64,000 nt of DNA from Dyella dinghuensis (GCF_003977615.1 NZ_RYZR01000005.1:310001-374000); one strand, 5' to 3'; counted from the stretch's first letter, positions 8,875 to 18,188 are shown. Numbers and translations: made by a program. The notes: a model not told the origin generated them from the sequence alone.

Positions 8875-9366
8875 ATGACTGCGATGGAAATCGCGCTCTA
8901 CCTGTTGGCCGCGGTGCTGATCATTGCGGGATTGATCGGCACAGTGCTGCCCATCCTCCCCGGCATTCCGATGATCTTCGGCGGCATCTGGCTTGCCGCG
9001 GCGGTCGATGGCTATCACCACGTCGGCAAGGGCTGGTTGATCACGCTGGGTGCGCTGGCGGTCCTGGGCCTGCTGGTGGACTTCCTGGCCGCATCAATGG
9101 GCGCCAAGCGCGTCGGCGCCAGTCCACAGGCCATGTGGGGTGCCATGCTGGGCACCCTCGTCGGTCTGTTCTTCGGCCTGCCCGGTTTGCTGCTTGGGCC
9201 GTTTGCCGGCGCGCTGGTGGGCGAGTTCACCTCGGGCAAAAGCGTGCTGCGCTCGGCGCATGTCGGCATCGCGACATGGCTTGGGCTGCTTTTCGGGACG
9301 CTGGTCAAGCTGGTGATCTCCTTCATGATGATCGGCCTGTTCGGTTTTGCGATGCTGGTAGGGTAG
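8875..9366 (+). CDS. DUF456 membrane protein
   Basis: A 163-residue, almost wholly hydrophobic protein with four to five membrane helices and glycine-rich turns (GTVLPILPGIPMIFGGIWLA near the N-terminus, GLFFGLPGLLLGPFAGALVGE in the middle), the pattern of the DUF456 family. The start at 8875 follows a GAGG stretch; an ATG 9 bases later is also possible. Function unknown. Divergent from the kinase gene. Confidence 0.82.
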   Translation: MTAMEIALYLLAAVLIIAGLIGTVLPILPGIPMIFGGIWLAAAVDGYHHVGKGWLITLGALAVLGLLVDFLAASMGAKRVGASPQAMWGAMLGTLVGLFFGLPGLLLGPFAGALVGEFTSGKSVLRSAHVGIATWLGLLFGTLVKLVISFMMIGLFGFAMLVG

Positions 9367-9439
9367 CGACCAACTTTCGATACATGCCGCTCACACGCAG
9401 TCCCCGTAAGCTCGACCCACTTACATTGGGGAACTTCGT

Positions 9440-11212
9440 ATGAGCAAACGTCTCGCCCTCGCCGTGGCGATCGCATTGGCTGCCGCCGGTTCGGTCCACG
9501 CGCAAACCTCGCAGACACCCGCATGGGTCGCGCGCAGTAACGACGACGCCAAAGTACTGCTCGATGTCATGGCGCGTTTCACGCCCGAAAACGCCACGCA
9601 GGTCGGCGTACCCGGCTATGACGACAAAGTCGTCGACCTGAAGCCCGATTCCGACGCACGCACACGCGCCGCCTATGTCGACGCACGCGCCAAGTTGCAA
9701 GCGATGCTCGCGACAGAGAAGGACACCAACGTACGCCAGGATCTGCAGATCATGATCAATGCAGCGAACCTGGCGATCGAAGGCATCGATCTCAACGACA
9801 AATACATGCTGCCGTACCAGGACGTCGGCCAACTGATCTTCAACGGCGAATTCGCGCTGCTGCGCGATGACGTCGATGCCAAGCGCTGGCCGGCCGCACG
9901 CAAGCGTCTGCAGTGTTACGTCGGCCAGGCCCCGGGCTGCACGCCACTGATCAAACTGGCCGAAGCACAAACCATGGCGCAGTTGTCCGACAAGCATCTG
10001 CTGGGCCCGTACAAGAACAACGTCGATCAACAGATCGACAACTCGGATCGTTACGCCCAAGGCATTCGCCAGCTCTTTACCAAGTACAAACTCGACGATG
10101 CTGCCGGCAAAGCCGCGCTCGATGCGATGGATGCCCAGCTGAAGGATTACAACGCATGGGTGCGCAGCACCATCGTGCCGCGTCAGCGCGATGATTTCCG
10201 CTTGCCCGAACCTCTGTATGCGTACAACCTCAAGCAGGTCGGCATCGATATTCCGCCGGAAGAACTGATCAAGCAGGCACAGCTAGAGTTCGTCGAAGTG
10301 CGCTCGGCCATGCAGACCATGGTGCCCGAAGTCGCGAAGGCCGGAGGTTTCCAGGCGACGGATTATCGCGACGTCATCAAGGAGCTGAAGAAGCAACAGC
10401 TCGGCAAGGACGATGTGGTGCCGTGGTATCACCAGGTGATTACGCAGATCCAGGACATCATCCGCCGCGAACACATCATCACGCTGCCGCAGCGTGACAT
10501 GCAGATGCGTGTCGCGTCCGATGCGGAAACGGCTCAACAACCCGCGCCGCACATGGATCCCCCACCGCTCGTCAACAACCACGGCGAACGCGGCACGTTC
10601 GTGCTGACGATGGGCAACCCGGCCCAAAAGGGCGACAACTCGGCGACCTACGACGACTTCACCTTCAAGGCCGCTGCGTGGACGCTCACTGCACACGAAG
10701 GGCGGCCCGGGCACGAACTGCAATTCTCGGCGATGGTGGAACGCGGCGTATCGCTGGCACGCAGCTTGTTCGCCTTCAACAGCGTCAACGTGGAAGGCTG
10801 GGCGCTGTACTCCGAATCGGAAATGATGCCGTACGAACCGCCGGCAGGTCAGTTCACCACGCTGCAGTTTCGTCTGGTGCGCGCAGCACGCGCGTTCCTC
10901 GACCCGATGTTGAATCTGGGCATGATCAGCAAGGAACGCGCACACGACGTTCTGCGCTATGACGTGGGTCTCTCCGAAGCCATGACGCGCGAAGAACTGG
11001 ACCGCTTCACGTTCAACAGTCCTGGCCAGGCCACGGCGTATTTCTACGGTTACATGCGTCTGCAACAGCTTCGTCTGCAAACCGAACTGGCGCTGGGCAA
11101 GAACTTCAATCGCCAGGCCTTCAACGATTTCATCATCGATCAGGGTTTGCTACCGCCCGATCAGCTTGCTGAAGCCGTGCGCACCCAGTTCATTCCATCG
11201 CAACAGAAGTAA
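9440..11212 (+). CDS. DUF885 family secreted hydrolase (probable metallopeptidase-like)
   Basis: A 590-residue exported protein with signal peptide MSKRLALAVAIALAAAGSVH. The DUF885 core is recognised by TAHEGRPGHELQFS near residue 418, an HExxxxH-type metal site, followed by a Glu in NVEGWALYSESEMM, and the C-terminal FNSPGQATAYFYGYMRLQQLR. These features suggest a zinc peptidase related to the M2/M32 type, but activity in this family is largely inferred. Length is normal. A GGGGAAC stretch before the ATG serves as ribosome site. An intrinsic terminator follows. Confidence 0.88.
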   Translation: MSKRLALAVAIALAAAGSVHAQTSQTPAWVARSNDDAKVLLDVMARFTPENATQVGVPGYDDKVVDLKPDSDARTRAAYVDARAKLQAMLATEKDTNVRQDLQIMINAANLAIEGIDLNDKYMLPYQDVGQLIFNGEFALLRDDVDAKRWPAARKRLQCYVGQAPGCTPLIKLAEAQTMAQLSDKHLLGPYKNNVDQQIDNSDRYAQGIRQLFTKYKLDDAAGKAALDAMDAQLKDYNAWVRSTIVPRQRDDFRLPEPLYAYNLKQVGIDIPPEELIKQAQLEFVEVRSAMQTMVPEVAKAGGFQATDYRDVIKELKKQQLGKDDVVPWYHQVITQIQDIIRREHIITLPQRDMQMRVASDAETAQQPAPHMDPPPLVNNHGERGTFVLTMGNPAQKGDNSATYDDFTFKAAAWTLTAHEGRPGHELQFSAMVERGVSLARSLFAFNSVNVEGWALYSESEMMPYEPPAGQFTTLQFRLVRAARAFLDPMLNLGMISKERAHDVLRYDVGLSEAMTREELDRFTFNSPGQATAYFYGYMRLQQLRLQTELALGKNFNRQAFNDFIIDQGLLPPDQLAEAVRTQFIPSQQK

Positions 11213-11223
11213 CGCAAGAACAG

Positions 11224-11260
11224 GCAGCCGGCCTAAACATCAGGCCGCCTGCTTTCGTTT
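11224..11260 (+). terminator. Intrinsic terminator after the DUF885 gene
   Basis: Arms 11224-11234 and 11242-11252 pair (GCAG-CGGCCT with AGGCCG-CTGC, one mismatch, loop AAACATC), followed by TTTCGTTT. It sits in the convergent gap between the DUF885 and hemolysin III genes. Confidence 0.6.
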
Positions 11261-11265
11261 GACGC

Positions 11266-11934
11266 TCAGAGATGCGCGTTCGGCACGACGTAAAGCAGCA
11301 CGGCGAGAAACTGCAGCACGCTGCCGGCGAGCACGAAGAAATGCCACACGGAATGGTGATACGGCAAACGGCGCCACAGATAAAACGGCACACCCAGCGT
11401 GTAAGCCACACCGCCGCCGAGCAACAACACCATGCCGCCGGTTTGCAGATGCGCCAGCAACGGCCGGAACGCAACGATGCCGACCCAGCCCATGGCGACA
11501 TACAGCAACACCGCAAAACGGCGATAGCGCTTGAGCAAGCCCAGTTCCAGCGCACTTCCCAAAAGCGCCAACGACCATACGATGCCAAACAGGCTCCAGC
11601 CCCACGTGCCGCGCAACGCAATCAGCGTGAACGGCGTATAGGTTCCCGCAATAAGCAAAAAGATCGCGATGTGATCGAGCGTGCGCAACACACGCCGCGC
11701 CGATTCGGCGCGTACGGTGTGATAAAGCGTCGAAGCGGTGTAAAGCAGAATCAGCGAGATGCCATACACCGCGCTCGCCAGTACATCGCTCGCGGTGCCG
11801 GCGATAGCCGTATGGATGACCAGCACGGCAAGTCCGATCACGCTCAGCACGATGCCGATGCCGTGAATCACGCTGCTGGCGAGCTCATCGCCAAAACCAT
11901 AACGAGGAAGCACGGCCTCGTTTGCTGCAGTCAT
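11266..11934 (-). CDS. Hemolysin III / PAQR family membrane protein (TrhA-like)
   Basis: Seven-helix inner-membrane protein of 222 residues. PAQR marks are visible: a His in SSVIHGIG near the N-terminus, SxxxH in ASTLYHTV, DHIAIFLLIAGTYTPF, and the closing HHSVWHFFVLAGS with paired His, which build the metal site of this superfamily. Bacterial members are implicated in membrane fluidity control; the name hemolysin is historical. The start at 11934 has GGAG about 10 bases upstream; two in-frame ATGs further up are less likely. Confidence 0.9.
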   Translation of the reverse strand: MTAANEAVLPRYGFGDELASSVIHGIGIVLSVIGLAVLVIHTAIAGTASDVLASAVYGISLILLYTASTLYHTVRAESARRVLRTLDHIAIFLLIAGTYTPFTLIALRGTWGWSLFGIVWSLALLGSALELGLLKRYRRFAVLLYVAMGWVGIVAFRPLLAHLQTGGMVLLLGGGVAYTLGVPFYLWRRLPYHHSVWHFFVLAGSVLQFLAVLLYVVPNAHL

Positions 11935-12037
11935 GCGAACAACTCCGTGGCATCCCGCCATGATGCGGGACAAGCTGGCACCTTAACCGGCCTGTCTCGA
12001 TTTGCCTAATGCGGAAAACGCATCAGGCCTCGGCGCA

Positions 12038-12487
12038 TCAGGGCTCGATGATGAAGGCGCCAAAGGCGATGCCGATATTCCATCCACGACCTTTGCCGCT
12101 CAGTGCAAGCGACACGTTTCCCTTGGTCAAGATCTGACTGTCCGCACTGACCTGCGCACCCGCATGGGCTTCAGCGCTCGCGTAGTGCCCCAGCACTTCG
12201 TGAATGTCGTAGACACCGGTAAAGCGGCCTTCCCCATCGTCGACTTCGGTTTTGCCGAACGTCAGTCCACCGCCTTCCGCACGAATGTGCACGTGCATGG
12301 TCTGGCCGTTATAGCAGCGGATCGTGCCGGTACCTTCGGCGCGCTTGTAGAAGGCCGACCATCCGGTCAACTGAAATTGCATGCGGCAGTCGACATCGGA
12401 GGCCGCATGCGCGGGTGCCGAGGTAGCCAAGCCCGCCAGACACAGCAATGCGGCACCCATCCACGTCATGGCAGCGGTCGTTTTCAT
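12038..12487 (-). CDS. Exported protein of unknown function, 149 residues
   Basis: Signal peptide up to about residue 29 (MKTTAAMTWMGAALLCLAGL, then ATSAPAHAA), then a beta-rich domain with two Cys, many glycines and the ending NVSLALSGKGRGWNIGIAFG. This resembles small periplasmic barrel proteins, but I cannot name the family. AGGA lies 8 bases before the chosen ATG. The gene is divergent from the small RNA candidate just upstream. Confidence 0.72.
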   Translation of the reverse strand: MKTTAAMTWMGAALLCLAGLATSAPAHAASDVDCRMQFQLTGWSAFYKRAEGTGTIRCYNGQTMHVHIRAEGGGLTFGKTEVDDGEGRFTGVYDIHEVLGHYASAEAHAGAQVSADSQILTKGNVSLALSGKGRGWNIGIAFGAFIIEP

Positions 12488-12534
12488 CGGCGTTCCTGTG
12501 GCATGGGGAAGTACGAATTGTCGCAAAGGGTTCT

Positions 12535-12669
12535 ACCGGATTTTCGTGAAGGCTGTCATCACGAAAGTTGCACATGCAAGCAAACCGCCGCCCGTCAGGA
12601 TGCGCGCCAAGGGTGCCGCCTCCCCGGCACCCCTATCCTGCAACCCCGCGCCTCGCGGGGTCTTTTTTT
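12535..12669 (+). ncRNA. Candidate small regulatory RNA with three hairpins
   Basis: No gene covers this stretch, yet it ends in a strong plus-strand terminator. Three perfect stems follow each other: 12542-12549 with 12559-12566 (8 bp, loop AGGCTGTCA); 12611-12618 with 12625-12632 (8 bp, loop CCTCCC); and 12644-12650 with 12654-12660 (7 bp, loop CCT) followed by TCTTTTTTT. The CCTCCC loop is complementary to a Shine-Dalgarno sequence. This design recalls the C-rich-loop RNA sX13 of Xanthomonas, although I cannot show homology. The 5' end is a guess; a -10-like TACGAA is at 12512-12517. Confidence 0.55.
12644..12669 (+). terminator. Strong intrinsic terminator without an upstream protein gene
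   Basis: CCCCGCG, loop CCT, CGCGGGG, then TCTTTTTTT. The only annotated gene to its left runs away from it, so it must end a separate plus-strand transcript. Confidence 0.85.
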
Positions 12670-12830
12670 GGCACGCCTTTTTTGGCCCACCCGTTCACGG
12701 CGTTTAGACGGCTATTGCACAAACCGTGACGAAAGGCATAGGCTGAAGTTGCGCCGGCCACGATCCCCCTGTGTCCCCACACAGCGCGGCTCAAGCGCAT
12801 CACAACCACATCGTCGTCAGGAGGTCGCTT

Positions 12831-13493
12831 ATGCCGTCCGCAAGCCTGGCTGTCGTTCGTCGTGCACAACCGGATATGGTTCGCGTTGCTGCACTGAGTG
12901 TGGCTATCACGCTCAATCTTGCTGCTTTGTTGTTAGTTATGCGGCCACTCGCGCCGCAGATTGCCGATGCGATTCAAACGGCGAAAGTCGAAACCGTACG
13001 CATCATCGAACCGCCACCACCCAACCCGCCACAACCGCCGGACATCATTGTCAAACCATTGCCCAGGCCATTGCCGGTCACACCGCCTGTGCATGTTGCG
13101 CACGTTGAGGTCGCTCCACCCGTCGTGACACCTACGACAGAACCATCGGATAACGCCAAACCGGTTACGGTGCCGACCAACAACAACGTTGCACCGCCGC
13201 CATCGATCGCCCCGGGCGTGGTATCGCTTGCGTATCGTTCATCGCCGTTGAAGTTTCCGGTGCAGGCGTTGCGTCAGCGCATGTCAGGCACGGTGTTATT
13301 GCGCGTTTTGGTGGATGAAAGCGGTAAACCGGTCGATGTGGTGGTCGAGCAGAGCAGCGGCTTCAAGTTGCTCGATAACAGTGCGCGCGAGCAGGTGTTG
13401 TCGTCATGGCTGTTTCAACCTGCCGTGATCGACGGCCACACAGTGCGCGCATGGGCGCGTGTGCCGGTCAGTTTTGCATTTCAGCAAATGTAA
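12831..13493 (+). CDS. TonB family energy transducer
   Basis: A 220-residue protein anchored by one N-terminal helix (about 20-38, VAALSVAITLNLAALLLVM). A proline-rich spacer follows (IIEPPPPNPPQPPD, then PLPRPLPVTPP) and a C-terminal TonB domain from about 140, with LKFPVQALRQRMSGTVLLRV, VDESGKPVDVVVEQSSG and a conserved ending. It spans the periplasm and passes proton-motive force to TonB-dependent receptors. AGGAGG lies 6 bases before the ATG. No exbB or exbD neighbours are seen, so it is probably one of several TonB paralogues. Confidence 0.88.
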   Translation: MPSASLAVVRRAQPDMVRVAALSVAITLNLAALLLVMRPLAPQIADAIQTAKVETVRIIEPPPPNPPQPPDIIVKPLPRPLPVTPPVHVAHVEVAPPVVTPTTEPSDNAKPVTVPTNNNVAPPPSIAPGVVSLAYRSSPLKFPVQALRQRMSGTVLLRVLVDESGKPVDVVVEQSSGFKLLDNSAREQVLSSWLFQPAVIDGHTVRAWARVPVSFAFQQM

Positions 13494-13595
13494 AAAGTGC
13501 GTTGCCGCAGATGCATTAGCGTGTAGGGATCGAAGCCCGGCCGGCCATCCAGTGTGCTGGACCGGGCCTCGCTCCACGGCTACCGCAGGGACATC

Positions 13596-13883
13596 TCAGC
13601 GCAACACGGTCGGCGCTGCCGCGGGGCGGCGTGCAGCGTGCGCGATGCCCCAGATCAATCCGAACAGCAATAGCGCAGGCAGGCACAACGGCAGCAGGGA
13701 CAGCGCGACGATCGGCAACACCAGCAGCATCACAAGCCCGCCGATGAACAAGCCGATGCCGCCTGCAAGCAAGCCAATCAGGCCGCCCACCAATCCGAAC
13801 GTCAGCTTGAATACCAGGCCAATCAACGACCCGATCATCCACAGGGCGCCTACCATCACTGCAATAACTATCAGCCCGATCAT
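13596..13883 (-). CDS. Small membrane protein, 95 residues
   Basis: Almost entirely hydrophobic and Gly/Leu/Ile-rich, with about three membrane helices (MIGLIVIAVMVGALWMIGSL; FGLVGGLIGLLAGGIGLFIG; VMLLVLPIVALSLLPLCLPA) and a short basic C-terminus. Phage-shock-like and DUF-type small membrane proteins look similar, but I cannot assign it. Convergent with the TonB-like gene. Confidence 0.65.
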   Translation of the reverse strand: MIGLIVIAVMVGALWMIGSLIGLVFKLTFGLVGGLIGLLAGGIGLFIGGLVMLLVLPIVALSLLPLCLPALLLFGLIWGIAHAARRPAAAPTVLR

Positions 13884-14029
13884 GTCCGTTTCTCCGTGTC
13901 AACCGTACGGTCAGATGCGCGTGGCCCGCTGAACGTTTAAAGGGCGTGGCATAAGGATAGGCCTGCGCAGACTGTGGTCCATGCTGCAAAAGTCATGGTT
14001 GATATCCAGGGTCTTACGTCCACTTAACG

Positions 14030-14653
14030 ATGGGCATGCTCCACTTCGGATCGTCCAGGCCGCCCATAAAGCCTATGCGCTCTTACCGACACAGCCTCAA
14101 GGCGTTGCGCGACATTGCGCTTGCGAACACGCTTGAGAAAAATCCCGATCTGGCGTCGATATCGCGCGAGCTCGGCGCCATCATTCATCGCGATGCATCC
14201 GTATTGGCGGACGGCATGGCGGATCTGCGTCAACGCAATCGCGGTTTCGAGCGCTGGCTGCTGGGCCGGCGTGGTCGTCCGGGCGTCAGCGTGCTGGTGA
14301 TGGCGTGGCCGCCGGGTTACACCACGCCGTCGCACGATCATGCGGGTTTGTGGGGCATTGAATTGAGTTTGTATGGCGCACTGGAAGTGGAATCGTGGTC
14401 GCGCGAATCCACGGCACAGGCGTGGCAACTGCGTGGACGCGACTGGCTCGGCCCCGGCGATTCGACATGGTTCGACGCCGATGTGCCGTATATGCATCGC
14501 TGCCGCAATCTTTCGCGGCACGAAACCGCGCTGACGTTGCATATCTATGGTGGCGATCTGGAAGACTACGCCACGTATGAAGAGTCCGAATCCGAACCGT
14601 ACTGGCAGAGCCAGCCGCAGCGCGCAAGGATTGCCGGTCCGCTTCGCGTCTGA
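14030..14653 (+). CDS. Cysteine dioxygenase-like cupin protein
   Basis: A 207-residue cupin. The metal motif SHDHAGLWGIELSLYGALEVE holds two of the usual three His, with a third in YMHRC and a later HIYGG, matching the cysteine/thiol dioxygenase family, which oxidises thiols such as cysteine to sulfinates with Fe(II). Start is uncertain: ATG at 14030 or at 14075, neither with a good ribosome site. The FAD/NAD(P) oxidoreductase gene follows after 42 bases, so the two may share a transcript. Confidence 0.8.
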   Translation: MGMLHFGSSRPPIKPMRSYRHSLKALRDIALANTLEKNPDLASISRELGAIIHRDASVLADGMADLRQRNRGFERWLLGRRGRPGVSVLVMAWPPGYTTPSHDHAGLWGIELSLYGALEVESWSRESTAQAWQLRGRDWLGPGDSTWFDADVPYMHRCRNLSRHETALTLHIYGGDLEDYATYEESESEPYWQSQPQRARIAGPLRV

Positions 14654-14695
14654 TATCAACACACATTCAGCTGTATCCACGTTTCAAGGAATGAC

Positions 14696-16063
14696 ATGTT
14701 TCGACGGGTCGCCATCATTGGCGGCGGCGCCGCAGGGGCTACGCTGCTCAGCGAATTGCTGGAGCGCCCTGTGTCGCAGCCGCTGCATCTCGACTGGTAC
14801 ACCGGCGGCGGTGTGCCCGGTCGCGGTGTCGCGTATGGCACGCGCTCGTCGTTGCATCTGCTGAATGTTCGCGCCGCGTCGATGGGCATGTTCGCGAATC
14901 GTCCGGGCGGCTTTCTCGAGTACATGCAGAAAATCGATCCGGCCATTTCGGGCACCGATTTTCTGCCGCGTAGCTGGTACGGCGATTATCTGGAAGCACA
15001 GACCGCCACGGCACTCGCGCGTGCCAAGGACAAGGGCCACGACGTTCGCGTCGTACCGTATGAAGTGGAAGCGGCCGTACCGGAAAACGACGGCGTCACC
15101 CTGTTTCAGGGCGAATCGCAGACGCGCGTCGATGCCGCCGTGCTCGCACTGGGCGCACTGGAACCGCGTCCGCTATCTGGCGTAAGCGACGATGCACTGG
15201 CCAGCGGCCGTTATGTCATCAAACCCTGGCCGATGCTTGCCGAAGTGAAGCCCGATACCCAGGCACACAACGTGATCGTGATCGGCCTGGGTTTGACGGC
15301 CGTCGATGTGCTGCTAGAGCTTGCTTCCAAATGGCCGAACGCGCGCTTCACGGCCATTTCGCGCCATGGCTTGCTGCCGGAAGTGCATCAGGCCAATGCC
15401 GCGATGCCCTTCGAAGACAGCGACGAACTCGTCGAAGCGATGCGCGACGCGCCCGATATCCGCACCTGGATGCATCTGCTGCGCGACGCCATTCCGCGCG
15501 CGAACGACTGGCGTCGCGTGATCGATTGCCTGCGTCCACACACGGCCATGTTGTGGGGACAGTTGTCGCATGCAGAACGGCTACGTTTCCTTCGTCATAC
15601 GCGCTGGGCGTGGGAACGCGCGCGTCATCGCATGGCGCCGCAGATCGCTCAATCCGTGCATGCGCTGGAACGTGAAGGACGCCTGCGCCGTTTGCCTGGT
15701 CATATGCACAATGTCGTTCTGACCGACAACGGTTTGCGGATGACTTTCCTGCCCAAGGGCGATAAGACGGAAGTCACGCTCGATGCGGACATGATCATCC
15801 AGAGTACCGGGCTGGAAACGGACGTGCGCCGCACCCAGCACACGCTTCTTCAGCAGCTGATGACCAACGGGCATATCCGCTCCGATCCGTTCGGCCTGGG
15901 CGTCGACGCCACCACCGACGGCCACCTGCTGCACGACGGCAAGCCATGGCCGCGGCTGTTCGCCATTGGCAGCTTGCTGCGCGGCACGCTGTGGGAGTCC
16001 ACGGCCATGCCGGAGATCCGTCAGCAGGCACGGCAACTCACCGATCGGCTGCTGGCCGACTAA
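14696..16063 (+). CDS. FAD/NAD(P)-binding oxidoreductase (YdhS-like)
   Basis: A 455-residue flavoprotein with an N-terminal Rossmann motif RRVAIIGGGAAGATLL (GxGxxG), the family stretch GRGVAYGTRSSLHLLNVRA, and a second dinucleotide motif VIVIGLGLTAVDVLLEL near residue 190. These mark the FAD-NAD(P)-binding family that includes E. coli YdhS, whose substrate is unknown. It follows the cupin gene closely on the same strand and precedes cardiolipin synthase by 45 bases. Confidence 0.85.
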   Translation: MFRRVAIIGGGAAGATLLSELLERPVSQPLHLDWYTGGGVPGRGVAYGTRSSLHLLNVRAASMGMFANRPGGFLEYMQKIDPAISGTDFLPRSWYGDYLEAQTATALARAKDKGHDVRVVPYEVEAAVPENDGVTLFQGESQTRVDAAVLALGALEPRPLSGVSDDALASGRYVIKPWPMLAEVKPDTQAHNVIVIGLGLTAVDVLLELASKWPNARFTAISRHGLLPEVHQANAAMPFEDSDELVEAMRDAPDIRTWMHLLRDAIPRANDWRRVIDCLRPHTAMLWGQLSHAERLRFLRHTRWAWERARHRMAPQIAQSVHALEREGRLRRLPGHMHNVVLTDNGLRMTFLPKGDKTEVTLDADMIIQSTGLETDVRRTQHTLLQQLMTNGHIRSDPFGLGVDATTDGHLLHDGKPWPRLFAIGSLLRGTLWESTAMPEIRQQARQLTDRLLAD

Positions 16064-16108
16064 GGACTAGGAAGACCCACGCTCCGGCGTGCGAGAATCG
16101 CGCGCATC

Positions 16109-17509
16109 ATGAGCATTCCGCAGCTTCTCACCGTCATCGCCATGTTGTTGCACATGGCGGGCATTCTGGCCGCGATGCACGCGGTGATGAACACACGCAC
16201 GCCACAGGGTGCTTTCGCGTGGGCGCTTGGCCTGACCCTGCTGCCGTACGTTACGTTGATTCCCTACCTTTTCCTCGGGCGCAGGCGATTCTCCGGCTAC
16301 GTCACGCTGCATCGCGCCCATCGCCAACGCCTTTCGGACGCCACGCTGCGCGACGGCCACACCGACATACCGCCTGCATGCTCGCAATACACCGCGTTGG
16401 TGCAAATGCTCAACGCAAACTTCCATCCGGGCCAGCAGCTGAAACTGCTGATCGACGGCGATGCCACGTTCGAAGCGATCCTCGGCGCCATCGCCAAAGC
16501 GGAGCGCTGCATACTCGTGCAGTTCTTCATCATTCACGACGATGCGCTGGGCCGGCGCGTGCAGAAAGCCTTGCTCGAACGCGCAGCAGCGGGTGTGCAG
16601 ATATTCGTACTGTTTGACGGTATCGGCAGCCACGCGCTTCCGAAACACTATGTCGAGACATTGCAAAAGGGTGGCGTGGCGATCCATCCATTCGCCACGC
16701 AACGGCGCAGCAACCGCTTTCAGCTGAACTTTCGCAATCACCGCAAGATTGTAGTCGTCGATGGCTGGCTGGGCTTTGTCGGTGGCCTGAACGTCGGCGA
16801 CGAATACCTTGGCTTGAAGCCGCCGCTGGCACCCTGGCGCGATACGCATCTGCAACTGAGCGGGCCGGCGGTGATCGATCTGCAACGCAGCTTCGCCGTC
16901 GATTGGCACTGGGTGACCGGCGAATTGCCGCCGATCCTGCCCACCCGTCCAGCGCAAGGCAGCGCTTACAGCTTGATTGCAGCGATGGGACCTGCCGATC
17001 CGCAGGAAACCTGTTCGCTATTTTTCACGGCGGCGATCAATGCAGCGCGTGAGCGTCTGTGGATATCGTCGCCCTACTTCGTGCCCGATCAATCGGTGGT
17101 ATCAGCCTTGCGCCTGGCGGTCATGCGTGGCGTGGATGTGCGCGTGCTTCTTCCATCGCGACCCGATCACCATACGGTATTTCTCGCGTCATCGCTGCAC
17201 GCATACGACGCCACGAATGCAGGCATTCGTCTGTTCCGCTATCAACCCGGCTTCGTGCATCAGAAGGTGCTGCTTGTCGACAACGATACGGCCAGCGTCG
17301 GCAGCGCCAATCTCGACAACCGTTCGTTCCGCCTGAATTTCGAAATCACGGCATTGAACGTGGATTCGTATTTTGCAAAAGACGTGGAGCAAATGCTGCT
17401 GGAAGATTTCAGCAAAGCCGTCGAAATCACCCGCGACGAATACCGCAAAGCGTCGTACTTGCGGCGCCTCGCCATGCATGTCGCGCGATTGTTCGATCCG
17501 ATTCTGTAA
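16109..17509 (+). CDS. cls: Cardiolipin synthase (ClsA type)
   Basis: Joins phosphatidylglycerol molecules into cardiolipin at the inner membrane. The 466-residue protein has two N-terminal membrane helices (about 4-25 and 33-52) and two HKD phospholipase-D motifs: NHRKIVVVDGWLGFVGGLN (H209 region) and FVHQKVLLVDNDTASVGSAN, each with HxKxxxxD. PLDc spacing and length match bacterial Cls. It ends in a short amphipathic tail. Confidence 0.93.
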   Translation: MSIPQLLTVIAMLLHMAGILAAMHAVMNTRTPQGAFAWALGLTLLPYVTLIPYLFLGRRRFSGYVTLHRAHRQRLSDATLRDGHTDIPPACSQYTALVQMLNANFHPGQQLKLLIDGDATFEAILGAIAKAERCILVQFFIIHDDALGRRVQKALLERAAAGVQIFVLFDGIGSHALPKHYVETLQKGGVAIHPFATQRRSNRFQLNFRNHRKIVVVDGWLGFVGGLNVGDEYLGLKPPLAPWRDTHLQLSGPAVIDLQRSFAVDWHWVTGELPPILPTRPAQGSAYSLIAAMGPADPQETCSLFFTAAINAARERLWISSPYFVPDQSVVSALRLAVMRGVDVRVLLPSRPDHHTVFLASSLHAYDATNAGIRLFRYQPGFVHQKVLLVDNDTASVGSANLDNRSFRLNFEITALNVDSYFAKDVEQMLLEDFSKAVEITRDEYRKASYLRRLAMHVARLFDPIL

Positions 17510-17538
17510 AACGGCGAATCCAGGTGATTCGACATCTG

Positions 17539-17648
17539 CTCCCTCCCCTACGTGCAGTAGGGGAGGGTTGGGGTGGGGTGAAGCCGTCACGCTTGAGGCG
17601 AGATTGCTCAACCCCTCCCCGACCCTCCCCTGCTTACAGGGGAGGGAG
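17539..17648. repeat. 110-bp composite palindromic element, copy 1
   Basis: Bounded by 11-bp terminal inverted repeats CTCCCTCCCCT and AGGGGAGGGAG. Each end folds by itself into a hairpin (CCTCCCCTACGTGCAGTAGGGGAGG on the left, reported in parts; CCTCCCCTGC...CAGGGGAGG on the right) around a core of about 45 bp containing TCACGCTTGAGGC. Copy 2 at 49677-49786 is the same length, in reverse orientation. It lies in the convergent gap between cls and a membrane-protein gene and may also terminate transcription. Confidence 0.85.
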
Positions 17649-17716
17649 CAAAATCATGCACTGTTGAGTTCTTCAGGAAAGACGTTGAACTAATTCGAAG
17701 ACCCTGCTCTCTACGA

Positions 17717-18100
17717 TCAGTCGCCGCGCAGCGCACCGCGCCAGTTGCCACCCAGAATGATCCAACCCAGACCTGCACCGACCATGGCGCCAATAAATTC
17801 ACAGGTCACGCGCAAGCCGATGTTGTCCGGATCGTGTATCAACGCCAGCTTGGCTTTGAGCAACTGGATGGATTGCAGCTGGCCATAGTTGAAATAAAAC
17901 AGGTCCCAGATATCGCCATTGGCCGTGAGCAGGATGGCCAGCAAAAACGCGATGCTGAATTGCCGCAGCGGACTCCAGCCCTGGCGGCGACCGAATGCAT
18001 GGACGATCAGATACAGCACAAAGGCTGCTGCCGCGCTGATGGCACCTGCTTCCAGGCCGCCCACCATGCCGTAGCCCATCCATGACTGGTCGTATTGCAT
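17717..18100 (-). CDS. Hypothetical inner-membrane protein, 127 residues
   Basis: Three membrane helices can be seen (about 15-35, 48-63 and 105-120) separated by a short polar loop with NGDIWDLFYFNYGQLQSI. Starts at ATG 18100, divergent from the nicotinamidase gene. Composition and GC are normal for the window. No family recognised. Confidence 0.7.
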   Translation of the reverse strand: MQYDQSWMGYGMVGGLEAGAISAAAAFVLYLIVHAFGRRQGWSPLRQFSIAFLLAILLTANGDIWDLFYFNYGQLQSIQLLKAKLALIHDPDNIGLRVTCEFIGAMVGAGLGWIILGGNWRGALRGD

Positions 18101-18188
18101 CGTCTTTCATTTCCGTCGATCGGTTCACTTGCATTATGCAGGCGATCCGCTGTGGAATCTTGCGGTTCGCTTCCTTTGCGGGTTAACC

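Noticed and set aside
12002-13108. 368-codon plus-strand open frame
   Set aside because: Crosses an exported-protein gene, the small RNA candidate with its terminator, and the TonB-like gene; no domain.
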